DNA of 64,000 bases from Dasypus novemcinctus. Its lineage: Eukaryota; Chordata; Mammalia; Cingulata; Dasypodidae. Shown here piece by piece: positions 33,260 to 45,735 of this stretch. A program made the position numbers and the translations under genes. Under the pieces are notes generated by a model. It saw only the letters and a list, made by a program, of their open reading frames with translations. It searched no databases and was not told where the DNA came from. The stretch covers positions 12,160,029-12,224,028 of the forward strand of contig NC_080702.1 of NCBI RefSeq assembly GCF_030445035.2, written 5' to 3'. Position 1 is the first letter of the stretch, and every line of letters starts with the position of its first letter.

Positions 33260-36200
33260 CTGCATTCCTTCTTACATCTAAGTAATTTGTTAATCCATTC
33301 ATCTATTGATGGTCATTTGGATGGTTTCCAACTTTTGGCAATAGTGATGATCCCTTTATGAACATTGATGTGTATATATCTGCTTGTGTTCCTGCTTTTA
33401 GTATTTCTGAGTGTATATCCAGCAGTGGAATTGTGGAATCATATGGCCGTTCTATACCTAGCTTCCTGAGGAAATGCCAAACTGTCCTCCACAATGGCTG
33501 CACCATTCTACATTCCCAACAGCAGTGGATAAGTGTTCCCTTTACTCCACATCCTCTCCAACAGTTGTAGTCCTCTGGTTTTTTCATAACCACCAGTCTA
33601 ATGGTTGTGAGAGGATATCTCATTATAATCTTGACTTGGATTTCTCTAATAGCTAGTGATGTTGAGCATGTTTTCATGTGCTTTTTAGCAATTTGTATTT
33701 CTTCTTTGGAGAAGTGTCTATTCAAATCACTTGCTCATTTTTTAAATGGGTTGTTTTTTTATTTTTCAGGAGTAGGATTTCTTTACATATGCTGGATATT
33801 AGGCCCCTATAAGATATTCGTTTACCAAATATTTTCTCCCATTGAGTAGGCAGCCTTTTTTATTTCCTTGCAAACTTTGAGGTATAAAGTTTTTCAATTT
33901 TGAGGAGGTACCATTTATCTATTTTTTCTTTTGTTGCTTTGGTTGTAAAGTTCATGAAGCCATTTCCTAATAAAAGATCGTTTAGATGCTTCCCTACATT
34001 ATCTTCCAAGATCTTTATGGTCTTGGCTCTTATATTCAGATCTTTGATCCATCTTGAAATATTTTTTGTATAAGGTGTGAGATGGTGTTCCTCTCTCATT
34101 CTTATGGAAATGGATGTCCAGTTCTCCAAGCACCATTTATTGAAGAGGCCATTCTCTCCAGTTGAATGGGCTTGGTGGCCTTGTCAAATATCATTTGTAT
34201 ATGTGAGGATCTATATCAGAACACTCAGGTTCCATTTGTCATCATGTCTACCCTTGTAACAGTACCATGCAGTTTTGACCACTGTAGCTTTGAAGTATGT
34301 TTTTCATTCAGGTGGTATGATTCCTTCAATATTATTTTTCTTTTTCAATGTATCTTTGCCTCTTCAGGGCCACTTGCCGTTCCAAATAAATTTCATAGTT
34401 AGCTCTTCTATTTCAGTAAAAATGCTGTGGTAATTTTTATTGGGATTGCACCAAATCTCCAAATGAGTTTGGATAAGATATACATCTTAATGTTGTTTAG
34501 TCTTTCTATCCATAAACAGTGAATATTCTTCCATTTATTTAGTTCTCCTTTGATTTCCTTGAACAGTGTTGTACTTTTCTGTGTATAGTTCATTTACATC
34601 TTTAATTAAATTTATTCTTAAGTAATTGATACTTTTCATTGCTATTGTAAATGGGATCTTATTGATTTCCTCCTCAGATAGTTCATTAGTGGGTTACAGA
34701 TATACTACTGATTTTTGTGCATTTGATCTTATAACCTGTGTCTTTACTGATCACATTTATAAGTTCTAAGAGCTTTATTGTAGATTTCTTAGGGCTTCCT
34801 ATATTTAGGATCATGTCATCTGCAAATAGTGAAATTTTTACTTCTTCCTTTACAATTTGGGTGTTTTTTAAAAAAATCTTTTTCTTTTCTAAGTGCTCAA
34901 CCAAATATTTCTAACAGAATGTTAAATAAGAGTGGTGAAAGTGGGCATCCTTGTCTTGTTTCAGATATTAGAGGGAAAGCTTTTAGGATTTCATCATTGA
35001 AAACTATGTTCCTTGTTAGTTTTTCAAATACACCCTTTATCATTTTGAAGAAGTTTCCTTCTATTCATATCTTTTACAGTGTTTTTATCAGAAATGTGTG
35101 CTGTATTTTTTCAAATGCTTTTTCTGCATTTTTGCAGCTCTGTTTATGTGGTATATTACATAGATTTTCTTATGTTGGACCATCCTGGCTCACCAGTCTT
35201 GAAACTCGCTTGGTCATGGTGAATAATTCATTTAATGTGTTGTCAAAAATGATTACCAAGTATTTTATTGAGAATTTTAGCATCTAGGTTCATTAGAGTT
35301 TGGTCTATAATTTTCCTTTCTCTTTCATCTTGGCTTTGGTATTATGGTGATGTTGGCATCATAGAATGACTTAGGCAAAGTTCCTCAACATCTTTATTTT
35401 GGAAGAATTTAAGCAGGAATTGTGTCAGTTCTTTCCAGAATGTTTAGTATAATTTACCTGTGAAGCTTGTCTTGTCCTAGACTCTTCTTAGTTGGGAAAT
35501 TTTGATGTCTAAATCTGTTTCATTACTTGTGATTGATCTGTTGGATTCATATTCTTTCATCAATGAAGTCTGCTTGTGTGTCTCTAAGAATTTGTCCATT
35601 TCCACTAAATTACCCGTCTTGTTGGCATACAATTTTTCAAATAATCCTCTTATGATACTCTTTATTTCTGTGGGGTCAGTAGTGATAGCATCTTCCTCAC
35701 TTCTTATTTTATGTGTTTGCATCTTCTTTTTTTCCTTTGTTAGTCTGAGGTTTTATCAATTTTATTAATCTTCTCAAGAAATTGGCTTTGGCTTTGTTTA
35801 TGTTTTCTAGTGCACTCTTAGTTTCAATTTTATTTAGCTCTGCTCTAATCTTTGTTATTTCCTTCTTTCTGCTTGCTTTGTGGTTATTTTGTTGTTCTTT
35901 TTCTAAGTCCTCCAGGTTGCTGACAGGTGTTTGATTTTAGCTCTTTCTTCTTTTCCAATATAGGCATTTATGGGTATGAATTTCCCTCTCAGCACTGCTT
36001 TTTTTGCAGCACATAAGTTTTGATATTTTTTTGTTGTCATTGTCATTTGTTTCTGATAGTTATTGATTTCTTTTGAATTTCCTCCTTGACCCACTGATTG
36101 TCTGAGTTGTTTTTTAAATGAATTTTTATTTATTTTTAAAAGATACTTAGATTACATGAAATGTGGCATAAAAATTATATAAGGGATTCCTATATACCAC

Positions 36201-37852
36201 CCTCCCCACATGTGCCCCTTTTCCCCACATTAACAATTTCTTTCATTAGTGTGGTATATTCATTGCACATGAGGAACACACTTTGGATTATTAACACATA
36301 GCATGGATTATAGTTTACATTATAGTTTACACTCTCTCCCACTCTGCTCTGTAGGTTATGGCAGGATATATAATGGGCTGTGTCTGACTTGCAGTGTCAT
36401 ACAGGACAATTCCAAGTACTGAAAGTGCCCCAATTTTACACCTCTTTTACTCTCTCCCTGCATTCGGCATCTCCAGTGGCCACTTATCCATATCGATGAT
36501 ATAATTTCTTCCATTGCTAGAATCACAATAAATCTATAGTAGAACACCAGTAAGACCACACTAATCCATATTTTATTCCCCAATCCTGAGGATTCTGGGA
36601 TAGTGATGCCCAATCCACCTCTAATTGAGAGGGGTTTTTGCTCCCATATGACTGATGGATGGGACTCTCTTGCTTGCTGTTGTAGACTCTATTCCTTGGT
36701 GTAGATGTTGTCCAACCTTACCTCCTTGTTAGTTATCCTTGATGAATCCAATGAACTGGAGATTAGGTGTTGCAATTCTGCTGTGGCTCAGGGACCACCT
36801 GGCAAATGGACAGCCAAGAGATTAAAGTTTCTTGGACATACATTTACCAACTCTGCTGCCAACTGTAGGTTCAATAAATGGGACAGAAGAGGTACGTGTA
36901 GAGAAGTCACATCTGAGTCCAGTTCTGTCACACTCAGGTGCACAAATTCTAAAATAGGGCCCACTGGCAAGGCACCAAAATCTGTAGCTATCTGCCATAA
37001 CCATAGGATGTAGTATTCTCAAAGCCCTCAGGAGTCCCACTATTTGGGATAGTATCTACTTTGGCTGTTTATGATATCCTGCTGAGATGTGCATAAGCAT
37101 TGCTTCTCTGGTGACCTCCCAACACATTTAAAGTCTCATAGTCATATGTACTCATTTGTCTTTACCATATACCCTTTTCATTCAAGGTCTTTTTCCAGTT
37201 GCATCACCAGCTGGTGCTTGGTAGTAATCCCTCAATGCCAGGGAGGCTCATCCCCAGGAGTCATGCCACATGTTGGGAGGAATGTAATGTTTTCGTATGC
37301 TAAGTTTGGCTTACAGAGTGAGCACATTTGAACAAAATGGTGGTTCTCAGGTGGTAACTCTTGAGCACCCTACAGCATTAGGCTAAGTTGCAATTTCAAG
37401 AACAAAAGGCTCATAAGCATAGTCATCAATATTAAGGGCCCATCAATGGGACTATCCTCCTTTAGTCATTGCCCCTGTACCTGGGGAATTGTTACTGTTC
37501 CATTAGAGAATGTGGCAGGACTCCTGAGAATGGGAATTCTGTATTCTTTGAGTTCTGTGAATTTCTACCCTTGGTGGCATTTGAACATATTTATATACAT
37601 TGCGGGTATACCCAGGTGAACTTCCTCCCATGTATTTTCCCATCACTGACACCCCATGCCGCTGGTCCTCCCTTGCCACTTTTGTAAACCATTCTGTGAT
37701 CCAAAACTTCTTCAAAAATGAAGCCATGAATACTGCAAATTCAATTAATGGGAAAATGAGATAGTAATGATAGGTTTAAACACAGAACATAAAATACATA
37801 ATTTAGAAAAACTAAAAGTAAAAAAGAAAAAATTGCAGGTTTAAGAAAATGA

Positions 37853-38225
37853 GGGAAACGGACTTTGGCCCAGTGGTTAGGGCGTCCGTCTACCATATGG
37901 GAGGTCCGCGGTTCAAACCCTGGGCCTCCTTGACCCGTGTGGACCTGGCCATGTGCAGTGCTGATGCGCGCAAGGAGTGCCGTGCCACGCAAGGGTGTCC
38001 CCCGCATGCGGGAGCCCCACGTGCAAGGAGTGCGCCCGTGAGGAAAGCTGCCCAGCGTGAAAAGAAAGTGCAGCCTGCCCAGGAATGGTGCCGCCCACAC
38101 TTCCCGTGCCGCTGACGACAACAGAAGCGGACAAAGAAACAAGACACAGCAAATAGACACCAAGAACAGACAACCAGGGGAGGGGGGAAATTAAATAAAT
38201 AAATAAATCTTTAAAAAAAAAAAAA
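37853..38225 (+). mobile_element. DAS-type SINE, plus strand, inside L1 copy C 3' UTR
   Basis: It starts gggaaacggactttggccca, with tRNA-like boxes tggcccagtggttagggcg and ggttcaaaccctgggcctc. The body is close to the copy at 8751, and the tail is aggggggaaattaaataaat followed by A-runs to about 38225. A short duplication aaaatga flanks it (37846-37852 and about 38222-38228). It splits the long L1 3' UTR between its two modules. Confidence 0.92.
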
Positions 38226-41200
38226 TGAAAAATATTTGAAATATTTTTGATGTTTTTTTCATCCCTAAAATAAATGTTGTCCTGTATGTACAGGGGCAGT
38301 TTCTTCCATTTCTTCTTCATTGTCTTTTTTATCATTATTTCTTAAAAGAAGTTTTAAGTCATAGTAAAGTCACATACAGTATATAGGTGACTCCCATATA
38401 CCCAACATTCTTCCTTTTCCCCTTCCCTATTACTGAACTTTTTACATTTGCATCATACATTTGTTGCAACTGATGTACAATTATTAAAACATATCTACTA
38501 ACCATGCTCAGTATTTTACATTATGGTTTATAACTTAGACTTACACTATTATAAATTTTTGATGAAATTTAACATGGCCTGTATCCATCATTGCAAGATC
38601 ATGCAGAACATTTCTACTGCCCCCTAACTACCCTCTCTTGCATCTGTGCTATTCCTCCCTCCCTCTCCCATGAGGGCCCAACATCAACCACCAGGTTCAT
38701 TACTTGAAGGTTGAGATTCGTAGATACTTGAGGTAAAGCTGGGGTTTGACACACTACTCTGTCCTCCCCTATTAGAAATCACCCATGCTCTCAAAAGACA
38801 ACCTCCCCTCTGAGAACATACCAGGCCTCCCTAGTATGTGAGTCCAATGCCTTCCATGTGTCTCCTCCCACTGATAACACACTATGACAAAATGATAACA
38901 TGCATATTCAGAAGACTGCCCCATATGCACCCTGTCCCAAATGCCCCTCCATCCAACACTCTATACCAGTAGCCCTTGCCAAAAGTTTTCTCAACATTGT
39001 AATTTGAAGCACATACCCACCAATCCCTTGTGTTCACCTTCTCCCTCCCACAACCCTCGACCAGTTCAATTAATTGTCTAACCCATTTTCCCCACCCTAG
39101 AACTTTGTCAAGTTTGCACCACCCAACCCAGTAGTATCTCTACACTCTTGTCATATCCCTTCACTGCAAAACTATTCACTTCTACCTTATCATAGATTTC
39201 ATGCATGTGGGCCTTGGTTCAGAACCTTCTCCCTATTTCCTGTAAACCTATCTTCTGGACTCCAGCTCTCTGAATTCACTCAGTTTGCTTAATTCCTATC
39301 AGAGAGGTCATGTCATGTTTTTCCTTCAATGCCTGACTTGCTTCACTCAACATAAGGTCCTCAAGATTCATCCAAGTTATCCTGTGTGTTAACACTCTAG
39401 TCCCTCTTACAGGGGAGTAATAGTTCATTGAATGTATGTACCACAGTTTCTTTATCCATTCATTTGTTGATGAGCATTTGGGTTTATTCCAACTATTGGA
39501 AGTAGTGTTTAAGGCCAGTGTAAACTATGGTGTGCATATATCTGTTCATGTTCTTGCTTTCAATTCTTCTGGGAACATAAACAGTAATGGAATTTCTGGA
39601 TCATATGGTAGTTCTATAGTTTTTTGAGGAACTGCCAAACTCTCCTCCACAATCACTAAACCATTATATATTCCCACCAGCAGTGGACGAGGGTTCCCAT
39701 TCCTCCACATCCTCTCTAACACTTTCAGTCCTCTGATTTTTTATATTCATCAGTTTAATGGGTATAAAGTGGTATCTCATTGTATTTTTTATTTATATTT
39801 CACTAGTAGCTTGTGACCTTTAGTATCTTCAATGTGCTCTTCACCCAATATTTCTTTTTCAGAGAGTATCTTTTCAAGTCACTTGTCAATTTTTTGAATG
39901 GGTTGTTGGTATTTTTATTTTTGCAGTGTAGGATTTCTTTATATATGCTGGATATTAGGCTCCTATCACTTATATGCTTTCCAAATATTTTCTCCCATTT
40001 GGTAAGCTGCTTTTTTACTTTCTTGATAACCTCCTTTGAGGTGCAAATGTTTTTAATTTTGAGGTGATCCCATTTATATCTTTTTTCTTTGACTGCTTGT
40101 GTTTTGGGCGTGAAGTTCATGAAACCATTTCCTATTACAAGGTCCCATAGATGGTTTCCTACATTATCTTCCAAGTCTTTATGTCTTGGCTCTTATATTT
40201 AGATCTTAGAACCATCTTGAGTTTATTCTTGTATAAGGTGTGAGGTGATATTCCTCTCTCATTCTTTTTGATATGGATTTCCAGTTCTCCAAGCACCATT
40301 TTTTTTAGGAGACCATTCTCTCCCCATTGAATGAGCTTGATGGACTTGTCAAATATCAGATGACTGTGTATGTGAGGAACTATATCAAAACTCTGGATTC
40401 AGTTCAATTGGTCAGTGTGTCTATCCTTGTGACAGTATCATGCCGTCTTGAACACTTTAGCTTTCTAATGTGTTTTAAAGTCTGATTTCATTTTTTTTCT
40501 TTTAAAATAAGTCTTTGGCTATTGAGGGCCTCTTGCCTGTCCAGATAAATTTCACAATAAATTTAGTTTTTGCAATGCAGTAAAAATTGCTGTCTTCATT
40601 TTTATTGCATTAAATCTATAGATTAGTTTGGGTAGGATAGACATTTTAATGATGTTTAGTCTTCCTATCCAAGAACATGGAATATTCTTCCATTTATTTA
40701 AGTCATCTTTGATTTCCTTAACAGTGTTATGTGGTTTTCTATGTATACATCATTTATATCTTCAGTTAAATTTATTCCTATGTATTTTATTCTTTTAGTT
40801 ACTATTGTAAATGGTATTTTTTTTTCTTGAATCCACCTCAGATTGCTCATTATTGGTATACAGAAATGCTACTGATTTTTGTGCATTGATCTTTTAACTT
40901 GTGACTTTACTGAACTCATTTATAAGTTCTAGAAGCTTTGTTGTAGATTTCTCAGAACTTTCTTTGTATAGGATCATGTTGTCTGCAAATAGGGAAATTT
41001 TGACTTCTTACTTTCCAATTTGAATGCCTTTTATATCTTTTTCTATCTTAAGTGCTTGAGAAAGTACTTCTAAAACAATGTTAAATAGGAGTAATGATAG
41101 TGGGCATCCTTGTCTTGTTCCAGATACTAGAGGGAAAGCCTTTAGGATTTCACCATTGTATATAATGTTAGCTGTGGTTTTTTTCCATATATACCCTTTA

Positions 41201-41706
41201 TCGTGTTCAGAAAATTTCCTTCTCTTCCTATATTAGTGGGTTTTTTTTTTAAATCAGGAAAGGGTGCTGTATTTTGTCAAATGCTGTTTCTGCACCTATA
41301 GAGATAATTATGTGATTTTTTTCTTTTGATCTATTTATATGGTGTGTTACCGTGATTTTCTTATGTTGAACCACCGTTGCATACCCAGGATGAAACTCGG
41401 TCATGGTGTATAATTCATTTTTTGTTGAATATGATTAGCAAGTATTTTATTGATAATTTTAGCATATAGATTCATTAGAGAGAATGATCTGTAATTTTTC
41501 TCTCAGGTAGCATATTTGGCTTTGGTTAGGGTAATATTGGCATCATAGAATGAATTAGGCAATGTTCTTTCTACTTCTATTTTTTGGAAGAGTTAAAGTG
41601 GGATTTGTGTTCCTTCTTTCTGGAATGTTTGTTAGAATTCACCTGTGAAGCTGTCTGGTCCTGGGCTCTTCTTATTTGGGAGACTTTTGATAACTGATTC
41701 TATATC

Positions 41707-41712
41707 TTTACT
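41707..41712. repeat. 6-bp target-site duplication, left of solo-type LTR (tttact)
   Basis: tttact immediately precedes the LTR and recurs at 42695-42700 after its end. Confidence 0.92.
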
Positions 41713-42694
41713 TGCGGTCACCCCTCGGGCTGAAGCGTGGTTTGCTGGCCTGGCAGGGGAGCGGCCGCGGTAGGCCAAGCCGCTGCCCCCATAATAGGGT
41801 GGCTGGTAGGACTCACCGCCACCCCTGAAGGAAGCTCGGCATGGGCGCAGAGTGCCCTCTGGTCTCCCCTTCTTGGCAGCTGTGCTTCCGCGGCCGCCCC
41901 TCCTCCTGGATGGCGCCACACGATGCCTGTGGGGTGGCACCCTTCTTCTTTCTCCCTGCGCAGGCGCAGGGCGGAAAATTCCAGTCTGCCCTTTTCCCCT
42001 CCCCCGACAGCAGCAACAGCCAGGCGTGGGCGGAAAACTCAAGTCTGCCCTCCACCCCAGCAACAGCAGCCACCAATCCCTAAACCCTGCCCCTTCCCCC
42101 AGCAACAGCGACAGCCAATCCCTAACCACCACCCCTCCCCCGTCCAGTACCGCCCACTGACCTTTCACCGGCAACCAATCAGAACAGGGCGTGGCTTCGA
42201 CCAATCAGCCTTCCCCAGCCCCTATAAAACTGTTGCCTCTCCCTCAGTAAAGTGGACTTGCGTGTTTACCTTGTCTCCGCGGTAGTTTTTCTGCCGTGCG
42301 CCCTCCAGTCCTGAGAGCCCCCGACAAGGGCCTGGCCTCCCTTGTCCCCAGTTCATCGCCTGCTTCTCCGGGCGACCCCTTCGTCGCCTGCTTCTCCGGG
42401 CGACCCCTTCGTCGCCGGCTTCGCCGGGCGACCCCGTCAGCCGAACCGCGCAACCCCTTGTGAGACCGATCCCTCGTCTGCTGCCGGATCGACCCCTCGT
42501 CCCAAGCGGGACCGACCCCTCGTCCCAAGCGGGACTGACCCCTCGTCCCGAGCAGGACCGACCCCTCGTCCAGAGCTGGACCGACCCCTCGTCCGCAGCC
42601 AGACCCCACCTCTACCGACCGAGCAAGCCGTCGCAGTTGGCGCCCAACGTGGGGCAGAGCAACCCCACCGCCACCGACTGAGCAAGCCGCCGCA
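41713..42694 (+). mobile_element. Solo-type LTR of the same ERV family, with retained PBS
   Basis: The LTR (41713-42635) begins tgcggtcacccctcggg and has one 59-bp U3 unit, CCAAT boxes, ctataaaactg, cagtaaagtgg, three 28-bp units and five 23-bp units. It ends gcaagccgtcgca. It is followed by gt, a perfect Lys-type primer-binding site (42638-42655), a few leader bases (to 42661) and then 33 bp (42662-42694) that repeat the last 33 bp of an LTR, ending gcaagccgccgca. The duplication tttact flanks the whole. Ordinary solo LTRs lack a primer-binding site, so this one formed differently. It lies in ORF2 of L1 copy C on the opposite strand to that L1. Confidence 0.93.
42638..42655 (+). promoter_or_regulatory. 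Perfect Lys-type primer-binding site in the solo-type LTR
   Basis: tggcgcccaacgtggggc is the unmutated form of the site seen at 15206-15223. It confirms primer type and family for both insertions. Confidence 0.93.
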
Positions 42695-42700
42695 TTTACT
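42695..42700. repeat. 6-bp target-site duplication, right of solo-type LTR (tttact)
   Basis: This matches 41707-41712 exactly, so the unusual 3' end belongs to the inserted element. Confidence 0.92.
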
Positions 42701-44177
42701 TGTGATAGTTCTGTTAATTCTTTTGTCAAGGTAAGCTGCTTGTGTGTTTGTAAAAAATCATCCATTTCCTCTAAATTATTCTTCTTGTTGGCATATAAAT
42801 TTTCACAGTATCTTCTTATGATACTCAATTTCTGTGGGATCACTGGTGATATGCCCTTCCTTTCTTCTTCTTTTGTGTGTTTGCATCTTCTCTCTCTTTT
42901 TCTTTGGTAGTCTAGGTAAAGGGTTGTCAATTTTATTGATCTTCTCAAAGAACCAGCTTATGGTTTTATTTTTTCTTGTGCTTTCTTACTTTCTTTTTCA
43001 TTCATTTCTGTTGTAGTCATTGTTATTTCCTTCTTTCTACTTCATTTGGGGTTAGTTTGTTTATATTTTTCTAATTCCCCCAGGTGTGCTGTTAGGTCTT
43101 TGATTTTAGCTCTTCTTATTTGATATATGCATTTATGACTTTCAATTTTCTTCTCATTACAGCTTTTGCTGCATCCCAAAGATTTTGATGTGTTGTCTTG
43201 TAATTTTCATTTATTTCAAGTTAGGTACTGATTTCTTTTGAAATTTCCTCCTTGACCCACTGTTTGTTTAAAAGTGTATTGTTTAACTTCCATCTTTGTT
43301 TCTAATCTGGTTCTCTGGATCTTTCTGATTTCCAGCTTCATTCCACTGTTTTCATAGAAATTACTTTGTATATTTTTCAGTCTTTCTGAATTCCTTGAGA
43401 ATTTTTCTGTGGCCTAGCATTTGGTCTATCTTAGAGAATGATCCATATGCATTTGAGAAGAATGTATATCCTGCTGTATTTGGATGTAGTGTTCTGTATA
43501 TGTATATTATGTCCAGGTCCTCTAATATATCATTCAAAGTCTTTGCTTCTTTACTGATTTTCTCTGAAGATGTTCTGTCTAATGGGTAATGGTATATTAA
43601 ATTACCCCACTATAATTGTAGAGGCATCTATTTCTCCACTTAGTTTTTCCAGTATTTACCTCATGTATTTTGAGGTGGTCTGGTTAGGTGCATAAATGTT
43701 TGTGATTGTTCTTTCCTCTTGAAAGATATCCCCTTTTATTATTATACTGCATCCATTTTTGTCTCTTACAATAGTTAGTTTTGCATTTAAAGTCTATTTT
43801 GTATTATATAAATATAGCTACTCCCACCATTTTTAAGTTATTGTTTCCTTGTAAGATTGTTTAATGGTCATTCATTTTCAACTTCCTTGAGTTCCTGGGT
43901 CTAAGGTGGGTTTCTTGTGGACAGCATAAGGGTGGATCATATTTCCTTATCCATTCTGCCAACCTGTGTCTCCTGACTGGTTATTTTTATCCATTAACAT
44001 TCAGTATTATCACTCTCAAGGAATTACTTCCATTCACCATATTTTCTTTGGTTTATGTATGTCATATATTATTTCTTTTTCCTTTTTCCTTGTTATTACA
44101 CTCACCTCCAACTCTCTCCTGTTTTTTCCTTTCAATATGCAGAGATCCTTTTAGTGTTTCTTGAAGGGCATACTCTC

Positions 44178-44540
44178 TTAATTTCTGTTTATCTTTGAAT
44201 ATTTTGAACTTTCAATTTTTAAATGCCAACATTGGTGGATAGAGAATTCTTGGCTGGAAATTTTTTCATTTAGTACCTTAAATATGTCCTGCCACTGCCT
44301 TCTTGCCTCCATTGTTTCAGATGAGAAATAGCACTTAATCTTATTGGGCTTCCCTTGGATACAATGGTCCTCTTTTCTCTTGCTGCTTTCAGTATTTTCT
44401 TTTCTTGACCATTGTACAGTTTTACAAGTATATGTCTTGGAATAGACATGTTGGGATTTATACACTTTGTTGTGTGCTGCACTTCCTGGTCATGTACATC
44501 CATCTCCCTCAAAAGGGTTGGGAAGTTTTCAGCCATATTT
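44178..44540 (-). pseudogene. L1 ORF1 C-terminal domain (copy C)
   Basis: On the minus strand, MAENFPTLLREMDVHDQE leads into PRHILVKLYNGQEKKILKAA and REKRTIVSKGSPIRLSA. This is the classic start and middle of the ORF1p C-terminal nucleic-acid-binding domain (RHI-V--, K--LKAAREK, G-PIRLSAD pattern). ORF1p binds L1 RNA and acts as a chaperone. A frame break splits the end: 44178-44465 carries the last part in another frame, with RQWQDIFKVLNEK. Confidence 0.85.
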
Positions 44541-45179
44541 CTTACAACACTCCTTCTGTCCCCTTTTTCTCTCTCTTCTCCCTGCGATGCTTATAATGCC
44601 TATGTTTGTGGATTTTGTGTTGTTGTTCAAATCCCTAAGTCCCTGCAGGACTTTTTCTTTTTATCTATCTCTTCTTTTTGATTTCAGATGTACTGTCTTC
44701 CACATCACTAATTCTTTCCTCTGCCTGTTCAAATATGCTGTTATATGCTTCCTTTGTACTTTTGATTTCTTGGATTGTGCCATTCACCACCTTCATGTCT
44801 GTTATTTTACTTATGTCTCAATTTCTTCAGTATGTTTTCCCAGTGTCTTCTGAATATCCTTAATCTCTTCCTTCACTTCATTAAGTTAGTCCATGATATT
44901 TTTTTTGGACAGTGCCAATTAGTTGTTCACTGTTCTGCATCTCTTCCTGGTTTTTAGTTTCTTCATTGGACTGGGCCATGACTTCCTGTTTCTTAGTGTG
45001 ATTTGTACTGTTTTATTGCTGTCCCATCATCTTTTTATATTGGTAGGTTTTTTCAGTTGATTAGTTTCTCTCACTATCAGATTTTATTTAGTTGCTGTTT
45101 TTGTGTATGTGTTAACTTTTCTTTTTGGTACTTTTTTCTTCTTATTCTATTTCCTTGCTGAAATCTATGTTCCCTTAAA

Positions 45180-45735
45180 AGAAAAGATTAGGGCCAGAGA
45201 AAGCAAAGGAGGTAAGAAAAGAGAAAGGACAATAGTAATAATAATAGTAAAAGTTAGAAGAGGAACCATATAAGACTTAAGAAAATTTATATTTAACTCA
45301 TGTAAGCAGTGTAGAGTAATAGGAATAAAAAATGTATTCCAACAATGAAATGGGAAATCAAATAGAGAAAAATATATAGGATATATTAAAAGCCAGAATG
45401 ATGAGAAGAGAGGGGAAGAGAAAAAAGATAAAAAGGAAAATAAATGTTAATAAAAGGAAAAACAGATGAGATAGAAAAAAAAAAAACCAGGAAGATTGAG
45501 GACTGAAAAAAGAGAGTTGGAATGTAAGAAGAACAGAAAATAGAAGATAGAAAGATGAGGGACAGAAAAGAGATAGTTTTGGTAGACAAAATGGGTAACC
45601 CATAAAAGGGGAAACCAAGGAAGAGTTAACACAGCAAACAAGGAAAAAGCAGCAGCACCTACTTTTTTTTTTTTTAAAGGAGGGAAGGAGAAGAGGAAAG
45701 GAAAAGAAAATGAACAAAAACAAACAAGCAGTCAA
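45180..45735 (-). repeat. Purine-rich (plus strand) tract in the L1 copy C leader
   Basis: The plus strand is rich in runs of A and G, e.g. gaaaagagaaaggacaatag, aaagatgagggacagaaaag and aaggagaagaggaaaggaaa. In the L1 sense it is a pyrimidine tract in the 5' UTR. The minus-strand frame of 125 codons here (Phe/Leu/Ser-rich) is only a by-product. Confidence 0.7.

Larger units (their letters stand above)
31350..36115 (-). mobile_element. LINE-1 copy B, minus strand, partial, with SINE insertion
   Basis: 31350-33330 is the 5' part of the long 3' UTR, broken by a composite SINE at 32645-33259. 33330-36115 is ORF2 in reverse, ending within the RT/endonuclease part. The reverse-transcriptase active-site block reads LFADDMIL on the minus strand, with the FADD codons at 34815-34826, so the catalytic Asp pair is kept. 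Other conserved blocks are LYANKTGNLVEMDKFLETHK and SNRSITSNETDLDI (35477-35722), and RMREEHHLTPYTKNISRWI (near 34100). Stops and frameshifts make it inactive. Its 5' limit abuts the next L1 copy. Confidence 0.87.

Noticed and set aside
45358..45735. 125-codon minus-strand frame rich in Phe, Leu and Ser that looks like a membrane protein
   Set aside because: It is the pyrimidine tract of the L1 copy C leader read as protein, with runs of TTT/CTT/TCT codons and no start context.
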